From: Gemmatimonadota bacterium
Lineage (GTDB): Bacteria; Gemmatimonadota; Gemmatimonadetes; Gemmatimonadales; Gemmatimonadaceae
DNA length: 64,000 bases
Direction: 5' to 3'
Assembly (NCBI GenBank): GCA_027307165.1
Contig: DAHUXM010000007.1
Coordinates: forward strand, 38,999 to 102,998
Shown here: piece after piece, positions 55,972-64,000 of the stretch
Layout: every line of letters begins with the position of its first letter
How positions within the stretch are numbered: position 1 is the first letter of the stretch
Translations under genes and position numbers: made by a program
The notes under the pieces: model-generated
Told to the model about the DNA's origin: nothing
Database searches by the model: none
The model's input: the letters and a program-made list of their open reading frames with translations, nothing else

Positions 55972-58452
55972 GTGAAGGCCACCCGAAACATTCCCGAACT
56001 CCTCTCACCCGCCGGCTCGCTGGACGCCGTTCGGGCCGCCGTCGCGAATGGCGCCGACTCAGTGTATCTGGGCGCTGAGAAGTTCAACGCCCGGGACGAG
56101 GGGGCCCAGCTGACGCTGGATGAGCTCGAGGCTGCATGTGCGCTGGCGCACTCCCGGGGGACGCGGATCTACCTCACGCTCAACACCCTCGTGAAGCCGG
56201 CCGAGCTCAGCGACGCGCTCGATTTTCTGGGGCAGGCTATAGATCGCGGGATCGACGCGGCGATCGTTCAGGATATCGGGCTCGTCAGACTCATCGACAA
56301 GGTCTATCCAGGGTTCGAGATACACGGCTCGACGCAGATGACCGTGCACGACGAATCCGGCGCGCGGCTGATGCAGGAACTGGGGATCGATCGCGTAGTG
56401 CTGGCGCGGGAGAACACGATCGAGGACATTCGCGCGATTCACACCGCTGTCCCGCAGCTAGGGCTCGAATCGTTCATACACGGCGCGCTCTGCATCTCGT
56501 ACAGCGGCCAGTGCTACATGTCCGGGATGATCTCCGAGCGCAGCGCCAATCGCGGGTCATGCGCACAGTCTTGCCGCAAGGACTACACGCTCACGGATTC
56601 CACGACGGGCGAGACGCTCGACACCGGCTTCCTGATTTCGGCGAAGGACCTTGGCGCGTACGACTCACTGGCCGACATCGCAGATGCCGGCGTGCGTTGT
56701 CTCAAGATCGAAGGACGCAAGAAGCGACCCGAGTACGTAGCAACCGTGACGCGTGGATATCGCGATTTTCTCACCCGCGTTGGCGAAGGGGATACAACGC
56801 CGCCGGCTGTCGAGGAAGTGCAGGATCTGGTTCAGATCTTCAGTCGCGGCTTCACACCAGGAATGTACCGCGGCCGTGCGGGTCGCGAATACGTCACGCG
56901 TGACCAGCCGGACAATCGTGGCGTGGAGCTGGGCACCGTTGTGACAGTCGGCGCGCGTGAAGTAGTCGTAGAAGTTTCGGCGCGAATCGAAGCAGGCGAC
57001 GGAATTGCGTTCGAGGGTGGCCCCGGAGTCGAGACCATCGGAGCGACTGTTACATCGGTGCGCACTCTGAGCGAGACGAACGGAACACTGCGTCAGGCGC
57101 TGACGCTGCGTGCGCATCCGCAGGTTGGCGCAGTCGTTGTTCGCAGCTCCGACGCCACGCTTCTCGCTCGCGCGCGGGCGAGCTTCGATTCCGTCGAGCT
57201 GGCACCGGCGCGCAAGCGTCCGGTCGACGTCGCAGCGTTCGGGAGCGCGGGATCGCCGCTCAAGCTCGTGTTCAGGTCGGACGTTGGAGACGTCGTCGTG
57301 CGCAGTGATATACCGCTGGCGGCGGCAATTAAGCGCGCGCTCGACGTCACGCAGCTGCGCGAACAGCTGGGCCGGCTTGGCGAGACCGCCTTCGCGCTGC
57401 GCGACGTGGATGCGAACGGGCTTGCCGCGGGTCAGTTCATTCCCGTAAGCGTTCTCAATCACATGCGTCAGAGCGCAATCGCCGATCTGGAGCAACGGGT
57501 CGAGTGGGGCAACGCCGAACGCCTCGGTGAGCGCGCCGAACGGATCTCGACGGCTATTGCGGAAGTGACGGTGACCAGGCCGCTGGCGAGCGACAGGCCC
57601 AAGCTGTCGGCGCACGTGTACGATCTCGCTGATGCGCGCGCTGCAGCTGCCGCTGGCGCCACCGAGATCGTGCTCGATCCGTTCCTGCGCCACCCGACGC
57701 CGCCCGTTTCACGCGTCCGTGCGCTAACTACTGAACTTTCAGGAGTTGGTGTCACGCTGCGCATTCGCACACCGAGCATCGTCCGTCCCGAAGATCGCGC
57801 TGTCGTGGACAAGTGGCTCGCTCTCGATCTGCCGATCGTTTCGGGTCACGTTGGACTTGTCGTCGAGCTCGCTCGACAGGGCCGCGACGTTGTTGCAGAC
57901 TATGCGGTGAACTGTTTCAACCAGCATACCGCGGCGTACCTTTTTGCGAGCGGCGTTCGGCAGATCGTTCCATCGATCGAGCTGACTGTGGATGAGCTTG
58001 GCGAACTCGTAGCGCCATGGGGCGGAAGCGGGTTCGACGTTCTGGTGTATGGCCGGCCGGAAGGAATGACGATCGAGCACTGTGTACTGTCCGCGGCTTT
58101 CGATCGGGAGCCGACGAAGTGTCGCGATCTCTGCGTCCAGAAGCACAACAACGTATCCCTGACGGATCCTGCTGGCTACACATTCGCCGTCGCAACCGAC
58201 AGCGCCTGTCGCAACCGGCTGTTGCACTCGCGCCCGATCGAAGGCTCGGAATACATGCCGAGACTGTGGAGCATGGGTGTTCGCTCGTTCAGCGCGGTAT
58301 TCAACGTGCCCGGCGACCCGGTTACCGAGGTCATTGCCGGCTACCGCCAGCTGATCGATTCGCTCGCATCCGGTGAAGTGCTACAGGGCAGCTCGGTCCG
58401 ATCTGTCGTCGGTTCCGCGTTCACGCGCGGCCATTTTGCGCGAGCAGTCTGA
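55972..58452 (+). CDS. U32 family peptidase-like protein (RlhA-type, with C-terminal DUF3656)
   Basis: The 826-residue protein begins ELLSPAGSLDAVRAAVANGADSVYLG-type sequence and contains the U32 signature ESFIHGALCISYSGQCYMS, SANRGSCAQSCRKDY (cluster-type Cys) and LKIEGRKKRPEYVA. A long C-terminal half follows with further Cys in CRDLCVQKHN. U32 proteins of this length include the E. coli 23S rRNA hydroxylation factor RlhA; others are called collagenases. The GTG at 55972 follows GCGAGG. Peptidase activity should not be assumed. Confidence 0.82.
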   Translation: MKATRNIPELLSPAGSLDAVRAAVANGADSVYLGAEKFNARDEGAQLTLDELEAACALAHSRGTRIYLTLNTLVKPAELSDALDFLGQAIDRGIDAAIVQDIGLVRLIDKVYPGFEIHGSTQMTVHDESGARLMQELGIDRVVLARENTIEDIRAIHTAVPQLGLESFIHGALCISYSGQCYMSGMISERSANRGSCAQSCRKDYTLTDSTTGETLDTGFLISAKDLGAYDSLADIADAGVRCLKIEGRKKRPEYVATVTRGYRDFLTRVGEGDTTPPAVEEVQDLVQIFSRGFTPGMYRGRAGREYVTRDQPDNRGVELGTVVTVGAREVVVEVSARIEAGDGIAFEGGPGVETIGATVTSVRTLSETNGTLRQALTLRAHPQVGAVVVRSSDATLLARARASFDSVELAPARKRPVDVAAFGSAGSPLKLVFRSDVGDVVVRSDIPLAAAIKRALDVTQLREQLGRLGETAFALRDVDANGLAAGQFIPVSVLNHMRQSAIADLEQRVEWGNAERLGERAERISTAIAEVTVTRPLASDRPKLSAHVYDLADARAAAAAGATEIVLDPFLRHPTPPVSRVRALTTELSGVGVTLRIRTPSIVRPEDRAVVDKWLALDLPIVSGHVGLVVELARQGRDVVADYAVNCFNQHTAAYLFASGVRQIVPSIELTVDELGELVAPWGGSGFDVLVYGRPEGMTIEHCVLSAAFDREPTKCRDLCVQKHNNVSLTDPAGYTFAVATDSACRNRLLHSRPIEGSEYMPRLWSMGVRSFSAVFNVPGDPVTEVIAGYRQLIDSLASGEVLQGSSVRSVVGSAFTRGHFARAV

Positions 58453-58561
58453 TCGGCGCGGCATCGATGGGCGCCTCACTGGCTACGCTGCTGGATAGCA
58501 TTGCTGCGGGAAGAGCAGGATCGATTCGACTTCTGGAGCGCATCCACTGAATCATTCGGAC

Positions 58562-60631
58562 ATGACAGCCCCGACTCTGGATGATGCGCGCGCCACGCTC
58601 AGCAAGGCCTTTGGATATCCAGCATTTCGTGCGGGCCAGGAGATCGCTGTCGAGTCTGTGCTGCTGGGGCGCGACACGCTCGTGATTCTGCCGACTGGCG
58701 GCGGTAAATCGCTGTGCTATCAGGTGCCTGCGTTGCTACTCCCCGGTCTCACCGTAGTCGTGTCGCCACTGATCTCGTTGATGAAGGATCAGGTCGACGC
58801 GCTGGAGGCAAAGGGAATCGCGGCCGCCTTCGTTAACAGCACGCTCACCAACGGCCAGGTTTCCGACCGCATGGCCCGCGTCGCGCGCGGCGAGATCAAG
58901 ATGTTGTACATGGCGCCCGAGCGCTTCGATGCCGGCAGCACAGCCGAGCAGCTGCGTCGAGCCGGAGTGTCGCTGCTTGCGATCGACGAGGCTCACTGCA
59001 TCAGCCAGTGGGGCCATGACTTCAGGCCGAGCTATCTCCGGATGCGCGCAGTGCGTGAGGCGCTCGGTGATCCGCCGACCATTGCACTGACAGCCACTGC
59101 AACTCCAACGGTAAGGCGTGACATCGCGCGGCAGCTCGCACTGCGCGATCCAAGGGTCGTGATCACGGGATTCGATCGCACCAATCTCAGCTATTCAGTA
59201 GTTCCCGCGCGCAACGATGCCGGCAAGGATGCACTTCTGGTTCAGGTGTTGAGCGACCGGCCCGGGCTTACCGTCGTGTACGCCGCGACTCGCAAATCGG
59301 TGGAGCGCATCGCGTCCATGTTGCAGCGTGAGGGGATTTCCGCCGCAGCATATCACGCGGGCCTGGATGACGTCCACCGGCATGAAGTTCAGGAAGATTT
59401 CATGACGGAGCGCGTGCGTGTCATCGTCGCGACCAACGCGTTCGGAATGGGCATCGACAAGGCCAACGTCCGCGCCGTCGTTCATCATTCGATGCCCGGG
59501 ACGCTCGAAGCGTACTATCAGGAAGCGGGACGGGCTGGACGTGACGGCCTTCCGTCCGAGGCGATTCTGCTGCACGCGTTTCAGGATCGCTTCACTCACG
59601 AATATTTCATCAAGGGCGCGTACCCCGAGCGCGAGCTGGTGACGCGCGTCTACGCGACGCTGCAGCGCCTCGCGAACCGGTCGGCAACCATATCGGAGTC
59701 GCCGGAAGAGCTGGCGAGCGCGGTCCCCGGCAAGGCCAACGCACGGGACATCGAGAGTGCGCTGCGCGTGCTCGAACAGGCGGGCGCGACGGTAAAGGCA
59801 CAGGAGTCGGCATCGCTCGTGCGCGTGAGACTGCTTGCCGCTCCCGCGCGCATCAAGCGAGAGCTGTCCAATTCCGACGACGCAATCGCGCTCGGCGTCC
59901 TTCGCGCTCTCTGGCGAGCCGCCGGCGACGATCTGAACGACGGCGCGATAGTCGACGTCGCATCGCTTCCGTCGGGACTCGGCGCGCCCATGGAAATCCA
60001 GGACACGCTGGAATCACTCGAGAATCGTCAGTTCGTCACCGTGCAGAGGATCGGCGGCGGCATCACGCTCGTCGCGCCGTCCCGCGATCTGGACAGTTTC
60101 AACGTCGATTGGAAATCGCTCGGCCAGCGGCGCGATGCCGAGCTCGAGAAGCTGGAAGCCGTTCAGCGCTACGCCTATGCAAAGAGCTGTCGGCGCGCCT
60201 TCGTCCTTCGATATTTCGGCGATCCGGCGGCGGGCAACAGCTGCTCGGGTTGCGACAACTGTCAGGGGACCGCGGCACCGCGCCCAGCCAAGGACGAATC
60301 ACCCGCCCGCAGCCGATCCTCCGGCCGCGCCCGCAGCGGTCCGGTTCCAAAACCGGCTCGCGGCCGCGTCCGCGAAGCACCGGATGCCGCGGACGACCTA
60401 CCGGCACCAGCGCGGGAGCTGTTCGATCGGCTCCGCGCCCTCAGGCGCGAAATAGCGCGGGAAGAAGAGGTCCCTGCCTATATTGTGTTCGACGACAAGA
60501 CGCTCCGGCAGATCGCCGTGCACCGTCCGCGCACTCTCTCGGCGTTCGGCGAGCTGCGCGGGATCGGACCGGTCAAGACTGAGCGGTTCGGTGCGCGGTT
60601 CATGGCTGCGCTGGCCGACGAGCAGGGATAA
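58562..60631 (+). CDS. recQ: ATP-dependent DNA helicase RecQ
   Basis: The 689-residue superfamily-2 helicase acts in recombination repair. Walker A TGGGKS is at 45-50, IDEAHCISQWGHDFRP is motif II plus the RecQ aromatic loop, and YYQEAGRAGRDG is motif VI. The zinc site has Cys in KSCRRAFVLRYFGD and in CSGCDNC. After a Pro/Arg/Ser-rich linker (about 560-600) an HRDC domain completes the protein (ARELFDRLRALR to the end). No GTTC-N7-GTTC site is visible in its upstream gap. Confidence 0.94.
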   Translation: MTAPTLDDARATLSKAFGYPAFRAGQEIAVESVLLGRDTLVILPTGGGKSLCYQVPALLLPGLTVVVSPLISLMKDQVDALEAKGIAAAFVNSTLTNGQVSDRMARVARGEIKMLYMAPERFDAGSTAEQLRRAGVSLLAIDEAHCISQWGHDFRPSYLRMRAVREALGDPPTIALTATATPTVRRDIARQLALRDPRVVITGFDRTNLSYSVVPARNDAGKDALLVQVLSDRPGLTVVYAATRKSVERIASMLQREGISAAAYHAGLDDVHRHEVQEDFMTERVRVIVATNAFGMGIDKANVRAVVHHSMPGTLEAYYQEAGRAGRDGLPSEAILLHAFQDRFTHEYFIKGAYPERELVTRVYATLQRLANRSATISESPEELASAVPGKANARDIESALRVLEQAGATVKAQESASLVRVRLLAAPARIKRELSNSDDAIALGVLRALWRAAGDDLNDGAIVDVASLPSGLGAPMEIQDTLESLENRQFVTVQRIGGGITLVAPSRDLDSFNVDWKSLGQRRDAELEKLEAVQRYAYAKSCRRAFVLRYFGDPAAGNSCSGCDNCQGTAAPRPAKDESPARSRSSGRARSGPVPKPARGRVREAPDAADDLPAPARELFDRLRALRREIAREEEVPAYIVFDDKTLRQIAVHRPRTLSAFGELRGIGPVKTERFGARFMAALADEQG

Positions 60632-60646
60632 ACACGATACCCGATA

Positions 60647-61864
60647 ATGGACGATTCCTTCTACTTCTCCGAACAACATCTTGCAGTGCGCGATACTGTC
60701 CGCGGATTCGCGCGAGATCACGTCGCACCGGTTGCAGCGAAGCTCGACGCGGAAGGAAAGTTTCTCTGGGACAACGTCAAGGGAATGGGAGAGCTCGGGC
60801 TGCTCGGCGTACCCTGGCCGGAAGAACTGGGCGGCGCGGGCCTCGATCTCACCTCCTACATCATCGCCATCCATGAGATGGCCAAAGTCGATGCCTCGCA
60901 CGCGATAACGATCTCCGCACACACGACCCTCGGAACGTCGCCGATCGTCAAGTTCGGCAACGATGCGCAACGCAAGCGCTACGTCCCGCTGCTTGCGTCG
61001 GGAAAGGTGCTCGGCGGGTTCGGCCTCACGGAACCGTCGGCTGGAAGCGACGCTGGCGGAACGCGCACGCGCGCGGAGAAGCGCGGGGACCGCTACATAA
61101 TCAACGGATCCAAGATCTTCATCACGCACGGCGGGGTCGGCGAGATATTCGTCGTCACCGCGGTGACGGACCCGAGCCGCGGAACCAAAGGAATCAGCTC
61201 GTTCATCCTCACCAAGCCGACCACCGACCTCGAGACGGCGAAGCAGATCGGAATCGGACACGACGAGTCGCTCCCAGCCATGAAGGGATTCCGCGCCGGC
61301 AAGAAGGAAGACAAGCTCGGCTGGCGCTCCTCCGATACGCGCGAGCTGATATTCGAAGATGTCGAGGTTCCAGAGGAGAATCGCCTCGGCAACGAGGGTG
61401 AGGGGTTCACGAACTTCATGCAGACGCTGGATTCGGGTCGCATCGGCATCGGCGCTCTGTCGCTCGGGATCGCCGAGGGTGCGTACGAGCAGGCGCTGAG
61501 ATACGCGTCGGAGCGAAAGCAGTTCGGGAAGCCGATCGCGGATTTCCAGGGCGTGCAGTTTCAACTATCCGACATGGCGACGGAGATCGAGGCGGGGCGG
61601 CACCTCGTATTCCACGCGGCGTGGCTGTCGCAGCACGGCAAGCCATTCGGCAAGGAAGCGGCGATGGCCAAGCTGTTCTGCTCGGAGCTGGCGATGCGTG
61701 CGACCACAAAGGCCGTCCAGATCCACGGTGGCTACGGCTACACCAAGGACTACCCGGTCGAGCGAATGATGCGCGACGCCAAGATATGCGAGATCGGGGA
61801 GGGGACGTCCGAGATTCAGCGCCTCGTGATCGGCCGCCACATACTGCGCGGGCTCACCGCGTGA
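60647..61864 (+). CDS. Acyl-CoA dehydrogenase (short/branched-chain type)
   Basis: The 405-residue flavoenzyme forms a 2,3-double bond in acyl-CoA. GGFGLTEPSAGSDAGGTRT and KIFITHGG bind FAD, ASERKQFGKPIADFQGVQFQLSDM is typical, and EGTSEIQRLVI carries the catalytic Glu position of butyryl- and branched-chain dehydrogenases. The substrate could be butyryl-CoA or isovaleryl-CoA, either of which would fit the mutase and carboxylase upstream, though four genes lie between. GTGA overlap with the next gene. Confidence 0.9.
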   Translation: MDDSFYFSEQHLAVRDTVRGFARDHVAPVAAKLDAEGKFLWDNVKGMGELGLLGVPWPEELGGAGLDLTSYIIAIHEMAKVDASHAITISAHTTLGTSPIVKFGNDAQRKRYVPLLASGKVLGGFGLTEPSAGSDAGGTRTRAEKRGDRYIINGSKIFITHGGVGEIFVVTAVTDPSRGTKGISSFILTKPTTDLETAKQIGIGHDESLPAMKGFRAGKKEDKLGWRSSDTRELIFEDVEVPEENRLGNEGEGFTNFMQTLDSGRIGIGALSLGIAEGAYEQALRYASERKQFGKPIADFQGVQFQLSDMATEIEAGRHLVFHAAWLSQHGKPFGKEAAMAKLFCSELAMRATTKAVQIHGGYGYTKDYPVERMMRDAKICEIGEGTSEIQRLVIGRHILRGLTA

Positions 61865-62406
61865 CGCTTTCGGAAGTCGCGAAGACGATTCGCATCCCGC
61901 TGGGCTTCGTGCTGGGAATTACGTACGTGCTGTTCGCGCGCCCGACCGTTGGCTCGCTCGTGCTTGGCGGAGCGATCGCGCTGGCAGGTGTTCTCGTGCG
62001 TGCGTGGGCGTCGGGCCACATCGACAAGAACGAGAGGCTCGCGACCAGCGGGCCGTATGCGCACACTCGAAATCCGTTGTATTTCGGCAGCTTTCTGATT
62101 GCCGCTGGATTTGCCGTGGCGGCGCACTGGAGCCTGCTTGTCGCGGTCGTCGTGTTCTTCCTGCTCATCTACTATCCGACGATGCAGCGGGAGATCGCGA
62201 ACATCCAGGAACGTTTTCCAGACGCGTACGCTCGTTATGCGACCAATGTGCCGCTGTTCTTCCCGCGGCCGGCGCCATGGCGTGGCGACGCCGACTCCAT
62301 GAACCGCTTCGATTCGGCCCTCTACATGAAGCACGGCGAGTGGAAAGCCGGCCTAACTTACGTTCTGGCAATGATTTGGCTGGCGTTCCGGACCCTCCGG
62401 ACGTAA
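61861..62406 (+). CDS. Isoprenylcysteine carboxyl methyltransferase-family membrane protein
   Basis: The 181-residue protein has about four membrane spans and the ICMT/PEMT signature RLATSGPYAHTRNPLYFGSF followed by YYPTMQREIANIQERFPDAY, which form the SAM-binding region. Bacterial members methylate various lipophilic substrates, not prenylcysteine. I chose the GTG at 61861, overlapping the dehydrogenase stop. The substrate is unknown. Confidence 0.83.
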   Translation: MTLSEVAKTIRIPLGFVLGITYVLFARPTVGSLVLGGAIALAGVLVRAWASGHIDKNERLATSGPYAHTRNPLYFGSFLIAAGFAVAAHWSLLVAVVVFFLLIYYPTMQREIANIQERFPDAYARYATNVPLFFPRPAPWRGDADSMNRFDSALYMKHGEWKAGLTYVLAMIWLAFRTLRT

Positions 62407-62419
62407 CTTTAGTGATGTT

Positions 62420-62440
62420 GGCGCCGGCTACTCCGGCGCC
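62420..62440 (+). terminator. Candidate transcription terminator hairpin
   Basis: A perfect eight-base stem GGCGCCGG / CCGGCGCC encloses CTACT. A pyrimidine-rich stretch (CCAGTCTATTTCTCTTTT) follows rather than a clean T run. It lies 14 bases after the methyltransferase stop and 73 bases before the RNase G gene. Confidence 0.55.
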
Positions 62441-62513
62441 CCAGTCTATTTCTCTTTTGGACCGCGCTGAGGCAGGGACCCTGTAACACGATCCCGGGCC
62501 TGCGTGGGCTACA

Positions 62514-64000
62514 ATGAAACGTGAAATCCTCATAAACGCGGCTGCGCGTGAAACGCGCATCGCGATTCTGGAGGACGACCGCCTCGTAGAGCTGTTGGTC
62601 GACCGTCCAGACAACCGCCGAATGATCGGCGACATCTACGTTGGGAAGGTGGAAGCCGTCCTTCCCGGCATTCAGGCAGCCTTCGTCAATATCGGGACGG
62701 AGAAGAGTGCCTTCCTCCACGCGTCCGACGTCCAGGCGGACGACTCGGATGACGACTCCGATCCGGACGATCATGACGACGACGATGCCGAGCCGGCCAG
62801 CGGCGGCGGCAACGGTCATGGCAGCGGCGGCAATGGTCGCCGCGGCAAGGTCCCGCCGATCCAGGACACGCTCAAGCGGGGTCAGGACATTCTGGTTCAG
62901 GTGACCAAGGAGCCGATCTCGACCAAGGGTCCGCGCGTCACAGCGCAGATCTCGCTGGCGGGCCGGTTCCTGGTGTACATCCCTGACGGCGGCACCAAGG
63001 TCGGCGTGAGCCGGAAGATCGGTGCCGGTGCCGAGCGCCAGCGGCTCAAGGAGATGGTCCGCGGTTTTCTGCCCGAGAAGGTCGGCGGCGTGATCGTGCG
63101 GACGGTGAGCGAGGACGTGACGCCGGACATGCTCAAGCGCGAGCTCGAGTCGCTGATATCGCAGTGGAAGCGGATCAAGAAGAAGACGCGATTCGTGCGC
63201 GCACCGGCGGTGATCCATCGTGAGACCGGCCTTACGCGTGGACTCGTGCGCGACCTGTTCAGCGCCAAGGTCGATTCGCTGACGGTGGACTCCAAGCAGG
63301 TCTTCAACGAGATCGTTGATTATCTGGAGGACATCGCGCCGGATCTGATCCCGCGCGTGAAGCTCCACGCCGAGGAGCCGCCTCTGTTCGACAAGTTCGA
63401 GATCGAGTCGGAGATCAGGGACATATTCAAGCGTCGCTGCGATCTCCCCTCGGGCGGATATCTGATCATCGAGCCGACCGAAGCGCTGGTTTCGATCGAC
63501 GTGAACTCGGGGCGTTACACGGGCAAGAAGGATCCCGAGCAGACCGTTCTTCGAACCAACATGGAGGCGGCGGCCGAGGTCGCGCGCCAGTTGAGGTTGC
63601 GCGACGTGGGCGGGATCATCGTCACGGATTTCATCGACATGGAGAGCAAGTCGAACCGTGACAAGGTGCTTCAGGAGATCCGGAACCATCTCTCGCGGGA
63701 TCGCGCCAGGACCAAGGCATTCGCGGTTAGCGATCTGGGTCTGATCGAGATGACTCGCCAGCGCGTCCGGCAGAGTCACTATCAGAGCATGACGGAAGCG
63801 TGTCCCACGTGTCACGGCAGCGGACGGGTCTTCACACCGGAGACGATAGTACGGCGGATGGAGCGGTCGGTGCGCCGGATGGTGCTGGAAGGTCGTCGCG
63901 ACAACCTGCTGGTGAAGCTGCATCCAGAGGTCGCGATGTACGTTCTGGAGCAGGAGCGGGACCTGGTCCAGAAGCTCCAGAAGTCGGCGTCATTTTCGCT
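62514..64000 (+). CDS. rng: Ribonuclease G/E family protein (3' end missing)
   Basis: From the ATG at 62514 the frame is open to the window end (495 codons). It begins KREILINAAARETRIAILED as RNase G does. The S1 domain (about 38-130) is interrupted at about 75-111 by a highly acidic stretch and then a Gly/Asn/Ser-rich one. The DNase I-like catalytic domain has SIDVNSG and VTDFIDME, whose Asp residues bind Mg. The zinc-link Cys are in CPTCHGSG. It processes rRNA and mRNA 5' ends. No E. coli-style RNase E tail is visible before the edge. Confidence 0.93.
   Translation, partial: MKREILINAAARETRIAILEDDRLVELLVDRPDNRRMIGDIYVGKVEAVLPGIQAAFVNIGTEKSAFLHASDVQADDSDDDSDPDDHDDDDAEPASGGGNGHGSGGNGRRGKVPPIQDTLKRGQDILVQVTKEPISTKGPRVTAQISLAGRFLVYIPDGGTKVGVSRKIGAGAERQRLKEMVRGFLPEKVGGVIVRTVSEDVTPDMLKRELESLISQWKRIKKKTRFVRAPAVIHRETGLTRGLVRDLFSAKVDSLTVDSKQVFNEIVDYLEDIAPDLIPRVKLHAEEPPLFDKFEIESEIRDIFKRRCDLPSGGYLIIEPTEALVSIDVNSGRYTGKKDPEQTVLRTNMEAAAEVARQLRLRDVGGIIVTDFIDMESKSNRDKVLQEIRNHLSRDRARTKAFAVSDLGLIEMTRQRVRQSHYQSMTEACPTCHGSGRVFTPETIVRRMERSVRRMVLEGRRDNLLVKLHPEVAMYVLEQERDLVQKLQKSASFS

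Noticed and set aside
58467..58550. A 27-codon frame between the U32 gene and recQ
   Set aside because: Starts with ATG and ends cleanly, but there is no convincing ribosome-binding site and no recognisable sequence, and it is too short to judge.
62409..63923. A 504-codon minus-strand open frame opposite the RNase G gene
   Set aside because: The plus strand carries clear RNase G motifs; the minus frame is rich in His, Arg and Leu with no recognisable domain, as expected of a shadow.

Overview
The window is GC-rich, densely packed bacterial chromosomal DNA. It is dominated by housekeeping genes, with many ATGA, GTGA or TTGA stop/start overlaps and frequent GTG/TTG starts. I saw no transposase, integrase, phage gene, rRNA or ordinary tRNA. 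The gene families, the type-3 prolyl-tRNA synthetase, the trp cluster carrying HEAT and HD-GYP genes, and the GC-rich dispersed palindromes suggest a soil-type Gemmatimonadota bacterium. That assignment is inference from general familiarity, not from a search.

Layout. Bases 1-9272 (+): accD (5' end missing), folC, hisS, proS, lysA, a degenerate YfcE-like phosphoesterase, guaA and a luciferase-like oxidoreductase. Next come a 48-bp tandem repeat block, a minus-strand EIIA(Ntr)-type gene, a tRNA-dihydrouridine synthase and a GAF-GGDEF protein. Bases 12531-12878 hold no gene but a 47-bp tandem repeat flanked by GC palindromes, followed by the tmRNA gene ssrA (12879-13243). Bases 13282-30237 (-) are one tightly spaced run of 15 genes, in transcription order: truA, a transaldolase-like gene without catalytic residues, degP, purB, purC, psd, pssA, purS, purQ, purL, purF, ppdK, a GT4 glycosyltransferase, a polysaccharide deacetylase and an LPG-synthase-TM protein.

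Bases 30359-43259 (+): a coiled-coil protein and trpD, then a REPIN-like inverted repeat, lexA (-) with a GTTC-N7-GTTC operator candidate, trpC-trpF-trpB, a HEAT-repeat protein and an HD-GYP protein lodged between trpB and trpA, then folB-folK-panB, a second palindrome, panC, yqeK and a LytR_C lipoprotein. rlmN (-) meets this run tail to tail.

Bases 44383-64000 (+): aspS, phoH, a shortened PgpH-like HD protein, ybeY, then an acyl-CoA catabolic run: meaB, a two-subunit B12 mutase with the Phe/Gln signature of isobutyryl-CoA mutase, a methylcrotonyl/geranyl-type carboxylase beta subunit, an AtuA pair, a LiuC/AtuE-like hydratase and a 51-residue membrane protein. Then come a U32 peptidase, recQ, an acyl-CoA dehydrogenase, an ICMT-like methyltransferase and the 5' part of RNase G.

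How the genes work together: the minus run couples IMP synthesis to phosphatidylethanolamine synthesis. The plus runs cover tryptophan, folate and pantothenate synthesis. The meaB-to-hydratase run looks like branched-chain or isoprenoid acyl-CoA degradation. The observations most worth checking are the mutase signature and its cluster, the HEAT/HD-GYP pair inside trp with a shared N-terminal domain, the transaldolase-fold pseudoenzyme, the degenerate phosphoesterase and the LexA-box candidate.
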